The notes under the pieces: generated by a model
What the model was told of the DNA's origin: nothing
What the model saw: only the letters and a program-made list of their open reading frames with translations
Database searches by the model: none
Assembly (NCBI GenBank): GCA_003132605.1
Contig: PKYJ01000023.1
Span: forward strand, 1-16,295
Source: Peptococcaceae bacterium
GTDB lineage: Bacteria > Bacillota > DSM-12270 > Thermacetogeniales > Thermacetogeniaceae
Length of the DNA: 16,295 bases
Direction of reading: 5' to 3'
Made by a program: the position numbers and the translations under genes
In this document: positions 9,046-16,126 of the stretch, in pieces
Layout: the number at the start of each line of letters is the position of its first letter
How positions within the stretch are numbered: the stretch's first letter is position 1

Positions 9046-9267
9046 GTTTGCAACTCCCCCCGTTTGGTTTTCTATCTGTTACCGGTCTTTTTAGCAATTA
9101 TTATTGTCTTCGAAAACCCCCTTTTAGAAACGGCGATACTCTATCTGGTGGTTAGCGCCAATAGGCGCCCCTACATTAAATTACTAGACGATTAGAAAGA
9201 AAATTTAAAAACAGATAATTACAACTAATGATAACACTGCCAGGTTGATATTGCAACCTAAAAATGC
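9046..9267. other. AT-rich spacer between ymdB and spoVS with two small hairpins
   Basis: No coding frame with a start and ribosome binding site is seen. Two short hairpins stand out: AGGTTG/CAACCT at 9242-9259, just after the ymdB stop, and GCGCC-AATA-GGCGC at 9155-9168. Neither is followed by a proper T-run on the minus strand, so they are not called terminators. The second resembles short GC-rich palindromes that recur in intergenic DNA of clostridial genomes. The spacer probably holds the spoVS promoter, which I cannot place. Confidence 0.5.
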
Positions 9268-10050
9268 CTATTCCTCTTTAAACACTTGAATTCTCTGTAT
9301 TCCTTGTGCTTTTCCGTTTGTCTCGTCCACTTCTATGCAAACAGCATTCAACATCAAAGGCCCTCCCGCCACTTCAAAACGCACCGGTCTGAGGCTGATC
9401 ATTTTTTCCAAAACCTGTTCAACTTTTACACCCAGGACCGAATCCCTGGGGCCGGTCATACCAACATCGGTGATGAAAGCCGTTCCCTTCGGGAGCACTT
9501 TTTCGTCGGCGGTCTGGATATGGGTGTGGGTGCCAATGACTGCGGTTACTTGTCCGTCCACGTACCATCCCAGGGCGTTTTTCTCCGAGGTCGCCTCAGC
9601 GTGGAAGTCGACGATGATGATCGGGGTTTTCTTTTTAAGAGTCGGGATGATCTGGTCGGCTGTCCGAAAGGGACAATCCAGGGGTGGCATGAAAACGCGT
9701 CCCGAGAGATTGATAATTCCGATGGCGCGCTCTGCCTTACGTGCTATGGTAAAACCGTTTCCCGGGGCGTCTGGTGGGTAGTTTGCCGGCCTGACGATCC
9801 GATCGTCGCCGTCAATAAAACTATACACATCCTTGTTGTCCCAAACGTGGTTGCCCATGGTCAATACATCTATTCCGGCGCCAAACAGATCGTCTGCTAC
9901 GTCCCGGGTGATGCCGTTGCCTCCTGCGGCATTCTCACCGTTGGCAACAATAAACCTGGGCTCATATTTTCTTTTCAGGGATGGGAGCAGTTCATGAACG
10001 GCACGGCGTCCGGGACGGCCGACAATATCACCCAGAAATAATATTTTCAA
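9268..10050 (-). CDS. ymdB: YmdB-type metallophosphoesterase (2',3'-cyclic nucleotide phosphodiesterase)
   Basis: 260 residues. Dimetal-site motifs are in order: FLGDIVGRPGR (Asp8), NGENAAGG (Glu39, Asn40), MGNHVWD (Asn67, His68), VDFHAEATSEK (His150) and GTHTHIQTAD (His175, His177). In Bacillus, YmdB hydrolyses 2',3'-cyclic nucleotides and affects biofilm versus motility choice, and its gene sits beside that for RNase Y, as here. I place the start at TTG (10050) because GGGGAGG lies 8 nt upstream and the protein then begins like the family (xKILFLGDI). An upstream GTG at 10080 overlaps the preceding stop (GTGA) and would add 10 atypical residues. The gap to the upstream gene is 26 nt, implying co-transcription. 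Confidence 0.96.
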   Translation of the reverse strand: MKILFLGDIVGRPGRRAVHELLPSLKRKYEPRFIVANGENAAGGNGITRDVADDLFGAGIDVLTMGNHVWDNKDVYSFIDGDDRIVRPANYPPDAPGNGFTIARKAERAIGIINLSGRVFMPPLDCPFRTADQIIPTLKKKTPIIIVDFHAEATSEKNALGWYVDGQVTAVIGTHTHIQTADEKVLPKGTAFITDVGMTGPRDSVLGVKVEQVLEKMISLRPVRFEVAGGPLMLNAVCIEVDETNGKAQGIQRIQVFKEE

Positions 10051-10076
10051 GCTGGATGCCTCCCCGGAGTTGGTGA

Positions 10077-10595
10077 TCACTTGTTGAAAACGAGGACTCT
10101 TCCTTCGTCGCGCAGAGCGATCAGCCTGCTATTAGCGCTCGTTTCTATAGTATGTTCCAGCATATGCCCGATCAATTCCTCGTGCAGGGAGAGATCGTCG
10201 ACCAGCAGATCGTCGTCTTCATCGGTGATCAGATTATCGCCGAACTGTTCCTGGAGCAGGGTGACGATCAGGGCTATCTCCTTCTGAGTCAGGGTGAGCA
10301 CGTCCCTCTGGAACTCTAAAATCGTGAAGCAATCTTGGGCTTGAAATGAGAAGGAACTGACTTCAACATCCTTGTTTACTAAAAAATAATACGCATCCAG
10401 CGACTGTTGCAGGCGCTCCTTGAACACATCAACAGCATCGCCTGTCAACGAAGTGGACAGATAAAAAATGAATCTGACCAGGTTGGTTTTGGGATCGAGA
10501 TTGATGGTGGCAATCTCCGGGTAGCAGAGCAATATGGATGTGAGCAGATTGGCGGTATGGGATACGCTGCTGTCCTTTCTCTTCAATGGCGCCAT
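10077..10595 (-). CDS. Unrecognised 172-residue protein upstream of ymdB
   Basis: I do not recognise a named family. It has no signal peptide and no clear membrane segment. The N-terminal half alternates short hydrophobic strands (IATINLDPKTNLVRFIFYL) with an amphipathic helix (DVFKERLQQSLDAYYFL). The middle (FTILEFQRDVLTLTQKEIAL) leads into a leucine-rich helix. An acidic patch DEDDDLLVDD lies near residues 125-134, and the end returns to a strand-like RLIALRDEGRVLVFNK. The fold looks like a small alpha/beta protein. AGGA lies about 8 nt before the ATG. It sits between the rny terminator and ymdB and shares a transcript with ymdB, so an RNA-turnover or signalling link is possible but inferred only from position. 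Confidence 0.85.
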   Translation of the reverse strand: MAPLKRKDSSVSHTANLLTSILLCYPEIATINLDPKTNLVRFIFYLSTSLTGDAVDVFKERLQQSLDAYYFLVNKDVEVSSFSFQAQDCFTILEFQRDVLTLTQKEIALIVTLLQEQFGDNLITDEDDDLLVDDLSLHEELIGHMLEHTIETSANSRLIALRDEGRVLVFNK

Positions 10596-10703
10596 TATTC
10601 ATTTCCTTCCTGGAGAGCAATTTGATTTATCTAAAGCTTTAATTGGAACTATTCGTCAACGCCTCAATAAATCCTGCTCTTTGAATTTCCTTTTCCTAGC
10701 ACG

Positions 10704-10731
10704 ATAATGGGATAAAACACAAAAATGTCAA
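10704..10731 (-). promoter_or_regulatory. Candidate sigma-A promoter for the 172-aa gene and ymdB
   Basis: On the minus strand a perfect TTGACA (10731-10726) is separated by 16 bp from CATTAT (10709-10704, four of six consensus positions). The start of transcription would be near 10697, giving a leader of about 100 nt. The hairpin at 10738-10782 lies just upstream of the -35. Confidence 0.5.
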
Positions 10732-10737
10732 TCAACA

Positions 10738-10782
10738 GAGTTCTTGGCTTCAGGGGAGAAGACCCCCTGAAGCCAAGAACTC
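10738..10782. repeat. Perfect 19-bp-stem hairpin element
   Basis: Arms 10738-10756 and 10764-10782 are perfectly complementary, with a 7-nt loop. No T-run follows on either strand, so this is not an intrinsic terminator. It sits 7 bp upstream of the -35 box at 10726-10731. Stem length and loop size are like those of the inverted repeat at 1-52, but the sequences differ. Confidence 0.85.
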
Positions 10783-10799
10783 GTTATCCAGGGGCTTAG

Positions 10800-10892
10800 C
10801 GCCACTTATCTCCCGGTAATTAAGGTATGGGGACACACCTCCTCTTGAGGAATGTCCCCATGAATGTACACGATGTGGGAGATTTAGTGGCG
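10800..10892. repeat. Nested palindrome, MITE/REP-like element of about 93 bp
   Basis: Outer arms CGCCACTTATCTCCC (10800-10814) and GGGAGATTTAGTGGCG (10877-10892) are inverted copies apart from one inserted base and no more than one other difference. Inside lies TGGGGACA (10828-10835) with TGTCCCCA (10853-10860), and inside that TCCTC-TT-GAGGA (10840-10851). No gene is present. Palindromes with GGGGACA tips are typical of non-autonomous elements mobilised by Y1/RAYT-type transposases; that link is inference. Confidence 0.65.
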
Positions 10893-10904
10893 GTTAGCCA
10901 TCGG

Positions 10905-10930
10905 AAAAAAGCCCGCCTGTTCGGGCGGGC
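10905..10930 (-). terminator. Intrinsic terminator of rny
   Basis: On the minus strand GCCCGCC (10930-10924), loop CGAACA, GGCGGGC (10917-10911), then TTTTTT (10910-10905). It begins 5 nt after the rny stop codon. A textbook rho-independent terminator. Confidence 0.95.
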
Positions 10931-10935
10931 ACCCG

Positions 10936-12489
10936 TTATTTGGCATAGTCTATGTTGCGTGTTTCCCTGATCACGATCACTTTGATCTGTCCCGGGTATT
11001 CCAATTCGCTTTCAATCTTTTTGACGATCTCGCGGGTCAGCCCCGTTGCCTGCAGGTCGTCGATCAGTTCCGGTTTGACCAGGATCCGGATCTCCCTGCC
11101 TGCTTGGATGGCGTAGCATTTTTCCACGCCCTCGAAGGACTCTGCAATTGTCTCCAGCTTTTCCAGCCGCTTAAGGTATGTTTCCAGCGTTTCCCGCCTG
11201 GCGCCCGGTCTGGCCGCCGAGATCGCATCTGCCGCCTGGACCAAAACAGCTTCGATCGTCTCTGGCTCCTGATCGCCGTGGTGGGAAGCGATGCAATGGA
11301 TCACCTCGGCATTCTCACGGTATTTGCGGGCCAGGTCCACACCGATGGCAACGTGTGTCCCCTCTACTTCATGATCCGCAGACTTTCCAATATCGTGCAG
11401 CAGGCCGGCCCTTTTTGCCAATTGGACGTCGGCGCCCAACTCGGCGGCCATGGAGCTGGCCAGGAAGGCCACTTCCAGAGAATGCTTCAATACGTTCTGC
11501 CCGTAACTGGTTCTGAACTTCAACCGTCCGAGCAGTCTGATCAGTTCGGGGTGAATGTTCGGCACCCCCACCTCAAAGACTGCCTGTTCCCCTTCCTCCC
11601 GGATCTTCTGTTCAATCTCTTTCTGGGATTTCTCCACCATCTCTTCAATGCGAGCCGGATGAATACGTCCGTCGGCGATCAGCTTCTCCAGGGCGAGCCG
11701 GGCCGTTTCCCGGCGAATGGGGTCGAATCCGGACAGGATCACCGCCTCCGGAGTATCATCGATGATCAGATCGATTCCGGTCAAAGTTTCGATAGTCCGG
11801 ATGTTCCGGCCCTCTCTTCCGATGATGCGCCCCTTCATCTCGTCATTGGGGAGGGGCACCACAGAAACGGTAGTCTCGGCAACTATATCGGCGGAACCCC
11901 TCTGAATCGCTGCGGTAATAATCTCCCGCGCTCTCTTTTCGGCCTCTTCCTTGGTCTTGTTTTCCACCTCTTTGATGATCAACGCCGCTTCGTGCTTGAC
12001 CTCGTCCCTGACGTTGTTCAGCAGCAGTTCCCTGGCCGCCTCGGTCGACAGGCCTGAGATCCGCTCCAGTTCTGAAGTCTTCTTTTGGGTCAGCTCGTCC
12101 AACCCGGCCCTGATTTGCGACAGATCCTGTTCCTTCTTATTCAGGGAATCCTCTTTCTTTTCGAAGCTTTCCAGCTTGCGGTCAATCGACTCTTCCTTCT
12201 GTTGTATGCGCCGTTCGAGGCGTTGCACCTCGTTGCGCCGCTCGCGGTTCTCGCGTTCCGCCTCGGACCTCAACTGGTGCACCTCTTCCTTGGCCTCGAG
12301 AATTGCCTCCCTCTTTTTACCAGCCGCTTCTCGCTTGCCTTCCTCGATGAGCCTGTTGGCCGCCTCTTCTGCAGAGGCAATCTTGGCCTCAGCCAGGTAC
12401 CTCCTCAAAAAATATCCTGACAGGACCCCCACAAGGAGGGCAATCACAGCCAGCGTTACCGGAATTAAAGGATAATTGATACCGGTCAC
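10936..12489 (-). CDS. rny: Ribonuclease Y
   Basis: 517 residues from the chosen start, against about 520 in Bacillus. An N-terminal membrane anchor (about residues 8-27, [20 protein letters not shown]) is followed by a long charged coiled coil to about 200. A KH domain ([12 protein letters not shown] near 220-231) and an HD domain ([12 protein letters not shown], His365-Asp366) follow, with a typical C-terminal domain ending in RNIDYAK. RNase Y is the membrane-bound endonuclease that initiates mRNA decay in many Firmicutes. The frame is open up to a TTG at 12648, but that extension holds a terminator hairpin and is non-conserved in character, so I place the start at GTG 12489. AGAAGGG lies only 2-3 nt before it, unusually close. 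Expression probably depends on the structured leader upstream. Confidence 0.96.
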   Translation of the reverse strand: MTGINYPLIPVTLAVIALLVGVLSGYFLRRYLAEAKIASAEEAANRLIEEGKREAAGKKREAILEAKEEVHQLRSEAERENRERRNEVQRLERRIQQKEESIDRKLESFEKKEDSLNKKEQDLSQIRAGLDELTQKKTSELERISGLSTEAARELLLNNVRDEVKHEAALIIKEVENKTKEEAEKRAREIITAAIQRGSADIVAETTVSVVPLPNDEMKGRIIGREGRNIRTIETLTGIDLIIDDTPEAVILSGFDPIRRETARLALEKLIADGRIHPARIEEMVEKSQKEIEQKIREEGEQAVFEVGVPNIHPELIRLLGRLKFRTSYGQNVLKHSLEVAFLASSMAAELGADVQLAKRAGLLHDIGKSADHEVEGTHVAIGVDLARKYRENAEVIHCIASHHGDQEPETIEAVLVQAADAISAARPGARRETLETYLKRLEKLETIAESFEGVEKCYAIQAGREIRILVKPELIDDLQATGLTREIVKKIESELEYPGQIKVIVIRETRNIDYAK

Positions 12490-12720
12490 ATCCCTTCTTA
12501 GATGTTTACCTGTGTACAGGCAGTTTGCACTAACTGTACTGAGAGTCGAACGAAGCTTCAGAGTCTGCCAAAAATAAAACCGAGTAGAAACTCGGTTTTG
12601 GTCGATAGAAACTTCTCCACAAAAACAATATTCACATATACCCAACAAAATTAACTTTTATTTTATGTTAAAAAGTTAATCTATGGTCGCCTAGTGGCAG
12701 AAGTTCTATTCAGTGTTTCC
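12490..12720 (-). promoter_or_regulatory. Structured, AT-rich 5' leader of rny or a small RNA
   Basis: Transcription from the promoter at 12727-12755 would cross an all-AT hairpin (ATTAACTTTT at 12650-12659 with AAAAGTTAAT at 12671-12680), then a strong terminator (12570-12599). It would then cross CAGTT/AACTG and CCTGT/ACAGG mini-stems before the GTG at 12489. The word GTTTCTA occurs twice, once in the terminator loop region. No T-box consensus, known riboswitch core or coding frame with a ribosome binding site is seen. It could be an attenuator controlling rny or an independent RNA of about 150 nt. Confidence 0.5.
12570..12599 (-). terminator. Strong intrinsic terminator inside the recA-rny gap
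   Basis: On the minus strand AAAACCGAGT (12599-12590), loop TTCT, ACTCGGTTTT (12585-12576), then ATTTTT (12575-12570). The perfect 10-bp stem and T-rich tail leave little doubt about direction. It ends about 80 nt before the rny start and about 220 nt after the recA stop, so it may end recA transcripts, a small RNA, or attenuate rny. Confidence 0.88.
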
Positions 12721-12726
12721 AAATAG

Positions 12727-12755
12727 ATTTTATTATCATTTATACTGCATGTCAA
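12727..12755 (-). promoter_or_regulatory. Near-consensus sigma-A promoter upstream of rny
   Basis: On the minus strand a perfect TTGACA (12755-12750), a 17-bp spacer and TAAAAT (12732-12727, five of six). It is the best promoter match in the window. Transcription would begin near 12720, leaving a leader of about 230 nt before rny. Confidence 0.8.
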
Positions 12756-12822
12756 GGTTTTTACCTGCGTTTGAACCTGCGTTACGAAGCGCCCGCATGC
12801 AGATGCCCGCCAGAGCGCGGCT

Positions 12823-13866
12823 TTAATCTTCCGTTACGTTCTCGGCATCGGCGGTGGATTTCGCTTTAGGAAGGTGGTTCTCCTGGATCATCGCCCTGAT
12901 CTTGGACTCGATCTCCAGGGTGGTTTCCGAATGCTCCTTCAAGAACTCCTTGGAGTTCTCCCGGCCCTGTCCAAGACGTTCCTCGCCGTATGACAGCCAG
13001 GACCCTGACTTGTTGATCAGGTTCAGGCTGAGACCGATGTCGATCAGCCCGCCCTCGCGGGATATCCCCTGCCCGTACATGATGTCGAATTCCGCCTGCT
13101 TGAAGGGGGGCGCCACCTTGTTTTTCACTACCTTGACCCGGCAATGGTTGCCGACTACCTCGGTGCCCTGCTTGATCACGTCGATCTTTTTGATCTCCAA
13201 CCGTACCGAGGCATAAAACTTCAGGGCGCGCCCGCCAGTGGTGACCTCGGGGTTGCCGAATATGATGCCGACCTTCTCCCGGATCTGGTTGATAAAGATC
13301 GTCGTGGTGCGGGACTTGCTGATGACGCCGGTGAGCTTGCGCAGCGCCTGGGACATCAGGCGGGCATGCAGGCCGACGTGAGCGTCCCCCATCTCCCCTT
13401 CCAATTCGGCACGAGGCACCAGGGCGGCCACCGAATCCACCACCACCACATCCAAGGCACAGCTCTTGACCAGGGCCTCCACGATCTCCAGGGCCTGCTC
13501 CCCGGTATCCGGTTGCGAGACCAGCAGGTTGTCGATGTCGACACCCAGATTCCTGGCGTAGAGTGGGTCCAAGGCGTGTTCGGCATCGATAAAAGCTGCC
13601 GTGCCCCCGGTTTTCTGGGCCTCGGCGATGATGTGGAGGGCAATCGTGGTCTTTCCGGAAGATTCCGGCCCATAGATCTCGATTACCCGGCCGCGGGGCA
13701 CTCCGCCAATTCCCAGCGCCAGGTCGAGGGCCAGGCTGCCGGTCGGAATAATATCAACGCCCACGGTGGCCGGCCTTTCTCCGAGGCGCATGATCGAACC
13801 CTTGCCGAATGCCCTTTCAATCTGCGTCATGGCTAATTCCAGGGCCTTAGCTTTCTCGTCGCTCAA
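12823..13866 (-). CDS. recA: Recombinase RecA
   Basis: 347 residues, normal length. Walker A GPESSGKT is at 66-73, exactly as in E. coli numbering. Walker [11 protein letters not shown], the loop-2 region around [16 protein letters not shown] and the C-terminal acidic tail are all present. RecA forms the filament on single-stranded DNA for homologous recombination and SOS induction. The start is TTG, with AAAGGAG 8 nt upstream. I searched the 260-bp upstream gap for a Firmicute LexA box (GAAC-N4-GTTC) and found none, so damage control may act elsewhere or read through from cinA-thpR. No recX follows; the next feature is the rny promoter about 70 bp downstream. Confidence 0.98.
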   Translation of the reverse strand: MSDEKAKALELAMTQIERAFGKGSIMRLGERPATVGVDIIPTGSLALDLALGIGGVPRGRVIEIYGPESSGKTTIALHIIAEAQKTGGTAAFIDAEHALDPLYARNLGVDIDNLLVSQPDTGEQALEIVEALVKSCALDVVVVDSVAALVPRAELEGEMGDAHVGLHARLMSQALRKLTGVISKSRTTTIFINQIREKVGIIFGNPEVTTGGRALKFYASVRLEIKKIDVIKQGTEVVGNHCRVKVVKNKVAPPFKQAEFDIMYGQGISREGGLIDIGLSLNLINKSGSWLSYGEERLGQGRENSKEFLKEHSETTLEIESKIRAMIQENHLPKAKSTADAENVTED

Positions 13867-13994
13867 TTTTTACTCTCCTTTCCTAATAGTGACTCAGCAC
13901 CCAACAGAAAAAGAGGTACAATAACTAAACACAAATTAAGGCAGTTGCGACTTATAATGGGCTGAATCAGGTGCTGGAGAACATCATTGCCGCA

Positions 13995-14071
13995 CCCGCG
14001 CCTTAGTACCCGACCAAGAGGGCACCCCGGTGCGGGCACCCGCTGGACCCGGCGCCGCTTACTGGCGCGGG
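13995..14071. other. GC-rich structured spacer between thpR and recA
   Basis: An outer inverted pair CCCGCGCC (13995-14002) and GGCGCGGG (14064-14071) encloses overlapping palindromes GCACC-CC-GGTGC and GGTGC-GG-GCACC (14023-14039) and a GCGCC/GGCGC stem (14052-14068). The word GGGCACC appears twice, 14 bp apart. It contrasts with the AT-rich flanks. No T-run follows. It may be a small repeat element or a transcript-processing or stability structure. The rest of the 13867-14125 gap shows no gene and no promoter I trust. Confidence 0.5.
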
Positions 14072-14125
14072 GCTTACCTTAAAACACTAATTTCAGGATA
14101 GTTTACAGGGACCTGGTTTGTCAAT

Positions 14126-14755
14126 CTAATATCTGAGAATTTCTCTATTTATTAACTTGGCTTTGAATTCATGGAAGGACTGTGGATGATAGCTGGGGCC
14201 CGCCGGGCTCAACCGGCTCTCCATCAAGGAAAGACCAGGCGCCGTAAAACTGCCGATGTGGCCAAAGGAAGGTGTTTGCTGCAGCCGGGCGATCTGGCTG
14301 TCCACGCGATCCGGGGAACGAAACCGTCCCAGGGTAATGTGCGGGTGCCACCGCCGGTCGCGGGGATAACCTCTTGCAGACAGGCAGTCATCCAGATCTC
14401 TCCACAACTGCCGCAGGGCCTCCAGCTCCCCGCCCAGGCCCACCCAGAGCACACTGGGGTGCTTGGGGTTGGGAAACATGCCCCAGCCCCCGAGCGACAG
14501 GGTGAAGCACTCCCTGTCAGCCAGGGCTTGCAACTGGGCGTCGAGGTTGCAGATATCACCCGGAGCGATGTCCCCCAGGAACTTGAGAGTGAGGTGATAG
14601 TTGCTCTCCGGCACCCACTTGACATCAAGCGACAGTCCCTGCAGGGGCAGGGCCAGTTCATGGAGCGCCGACCTCAACTCCTGGGGCAATTGAATGGCTA
14701 TAAAAGAACGGATCCCGCGCTCTGCGATGCTAATCATCCCCGTGTCCCCACACAT
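14126..14755 (-). CDS. thpR: RNA 2',3'-cyclic phosphodiesterase (2H family, LigT-like)
   Basis: 209 residues. It has the two diagnostic HxT motifs of the 2H phosphoesterase fold: YHLTLKFLG (His54) and HPHITLGRF (His139), with the family N-terminus RSFIAIQLP. Members open 2',3'-cyclic phosphates on RNA ends and can seal 2'-5' links in vitro. The ATG overlaps the cinA stop (TAATG), so coupling is likely. A second ATG six codons in (14737), with GGGG 8 nt upstream, is an equally fair start. The cinA-thpR-recA order is a familiar one in Firmicutes. It is the third RNA-end or cyclic-phosphate enzyme of the window, alongside ymdB and possibly the PHP protein. Confidence 0.94.
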   Translation of the reverse strand: MCGDTGMISIAERGIRSFIAIQLPQELRSALHELALPLQGLSLDVKWVPESNYHLTLKFLGDIAPGDICNLDAQLQALADRECFTLSLGGWGMFPNPKHPSVLWVGLGGELEALRQLWRDLDDCLSARGYPRDRRWHPHITLGRFRSPDRVDSQIARLQQTPSFGHIGSFTAPGLSLMESRLSPAGPSYHPQSFHEFKAKLINREILRY

Positions 14756-16011
14756 TAATGATCGATCAGATATCTCCGCAGCAAGTCGATAGCCTTTTTG
14801 GAAGCCATGGTTTTAATCAGACCACGGCTCATCCGGGGCAGAAAGATCTTGGAGGCGGACTGCCCATCCGGCGTTGCCAGGCCTGCATAGACCGTTCCCA
14901 CGGGAAGCTCGGGAGTGCATCCGGCAGGGCCGGCGATGCCGGTGGTGGCAATCCCGAAATCCGCCTCCAGGGCCGTGCGGGCGCCAGCCGCCATGGCCAT
15001 GGCAGTCTGCTCGCTGACAACGCCAAAATTATCGATGGTCTCCTTGTTGACGCCTAACAGTTTTTCCTTGATCTCGCTATTATAAGCAACGATGCCGCCG
15101 CGGAAATAGTCGGAGCTGCCTGGCACGTCAGTCAAATAGTGGGCCGCCAGGCCCCCGGTGCATGACTCCGCGGTCGCCACCGTCTGATGCTGCTCCTTTA
15201 GCAGGGCGCCGGTAATGGCAGGCAGTGTGTCCTCCCCCATTCCGTAGAGATCGGTTCCCAGCAGGTTCTGCAGACTGACTGACAGGTGGTCCAGCAGTGC
15301 CCTGGTCTCATGCTCGGCGCCGACAGCCTTGATGGTTATGTGCACTTCACCGGCTCTGGGGTAGAAGCCAAACCCGACACCCGTCTCCCGGGTGGCATCC
15401 AGGAGGCGGCGCAGCCTTTCCATGACATCCGATTCTCCGATGCCATATATTTTGAAGACGCGTCTCTGCTGCCGGTCCAGGGAGTTGGCCGGATAGCGCC
15501 GCTCCAGGTATGGCTGCACCAAGTCCAGCCACATCCGGCGCAGTTCATGGGGTGGGCCGGGCAGGACGATGATCGCTGCCTCATGATGCTCGACGATAAT
15601 GCCGCAGGCAGTCCCCACTGAGTTGGGAACTGCCTGCGCATGATAGGGCAGATATGCCTGATTGATGTTGGCAGGTGGCGTCGACTTTCCTCTCTGCTCA
15701 AACAGCTGCTGAATCTCCAGCCATAGTTCCGGCCTGAATTCCAGCGGGCTGTCGATCGCCTTGGCCAGGGCCTCCCTGGTGATGTCATCAGGTGTGGGGC
15801 CAAGGCCGCCTGTCAGGATAACGATCTCCGCCGCGCCAAGGGCGCCTTGAACTGCCCTGGCGATCCGGTCGGTCTCATCGCCGACGGTGGTAGCCCTGAT
15901 CAGGTCGTAACCCAACGACCGGATCTGATCGATGATAAAGGGAGTGGTGGTGTTTTCGACATCACCGCTCAGTAATTCATCGCCGATGGCGATAATTTCT
16001 GCCTTGTGCAT
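14755..16011 (-). CDS. cinA: CinA family protein (nicotinamide-nucleotide amidase, two-domain)
   Basis: 418 residues, full length. The N-terminal MoCF-like domain (about 1-170) shows IAIGDELLSGD and LTGGLGPTPDD and the PGPPHE motif near 151-156. The C-terminal PncC amidase domain (about 262-415) shows AESCTGG (Ser283 region), VAYNSEIKEKLLGV and TGIAGPAGCTPELPVGTVY. The enzyme deamidates NMN for pyridine-nucleotide recycling and is often linked with competence and recA. The usual motif is GIAGPGGGTP; here it reads GIAGPAGCTP, two changes in a conserved loop. The ATG has GGAG 9 nt upstream. Downstream thpR overlaps by 1 nt. Confidence 0.96.
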   Translation of the reverse strand: MHKAEIIAIGDELLSGDVENTTTPFIIDQIRSLGYDLIRATTVGDETDRIARAVQGALGAAEIVILTGGLGPTPDDITREALAKAIDSPLEFRPELWLEIQQLFEQRGKSTPPANINQAYLPYHAQAVPNSVGTACGIIVEHHEAAIIVLPGPPHELRRMWLDLVQPYLERRYPANSLDRQQRRVFKIYGIGESDVMERLRRLLDATRETGVGFGFYPRAGEVHITIKAVGAEHETRALLDHLSVSLQNLLGTDLYGMGEDTLPAITGALLKEQHQTVATAESCTGGLAAHYLTDVPGSSDYFRGGIVAYNSEIKEKLLGVNKETIDNFGVVSEQTAMAMAAGARTALEADFGIATTGIAGPAGCTPELPVGTVYAGLATPDGQSASKIFLPRMSRGLIKTMASKKAIDLLRRYLIDH

Positions 16012-16022
16012 GATCCCTGTCT

Positions 16023-16126
16023 CCGAACTAATTTAGGCGCCTGTCTTGCAAGTACCGCCAGCCTGTCCCGAATGCGGCGCTATATGTCCGGGACGACCGG
16101 ACTAATTTAGTGCCTGCTGTTCAAGT
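16023..16126. repeat. Imperfect 30-bp direct repeat spanning the end of the right-edge gene
   Basis: Copies at 16023-16053 and 16097-16126 share CCGxACTAATTTAG, then variants of GCCTGxxxTxCAAGT, with a 74-bp offset. The second copy encodes the last residues and TAG stop of the right-edge gene. The first lies in the gap before cinA. Between them GTCCCG (16065-16070) and CGGGAC (16089-16094) form a 6-bp stem. This suggests a partial tandem duplication of the gene's 3' end. Confidence 0.6.

Noticed and set aside
10738..10782. Terminator function for the 19-bp hairpin
   Set aside because: No T-run follows on either strand, and rny already has a good terminator at 10905-10930.
11104..12057. Long plus-strand open frame over rny
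   Set aside because: Antisense shadow of the rny coding region; no family features and no ribosome binding site.
12490..12648. N-terminal extension of RNase Y by 53 residues
   Set aside because: It spans a strong intrinsic terminator and a non-coding leader; without it the protein has the family's usual length and N-terminal anchor.
12490..12720. T-box or known riboswitch before rny
   Set aside because: No T-box core (AGGGTGGNACCGCG-like) and no recognised aptamer core; only hairpins can be supported.
13867..14125. LexA (SOS) box before recA
   Set aside because: No GAAC-N4-GTTC or close variant was found; GAACATCATTGC near 13978 lacks the second half-site.
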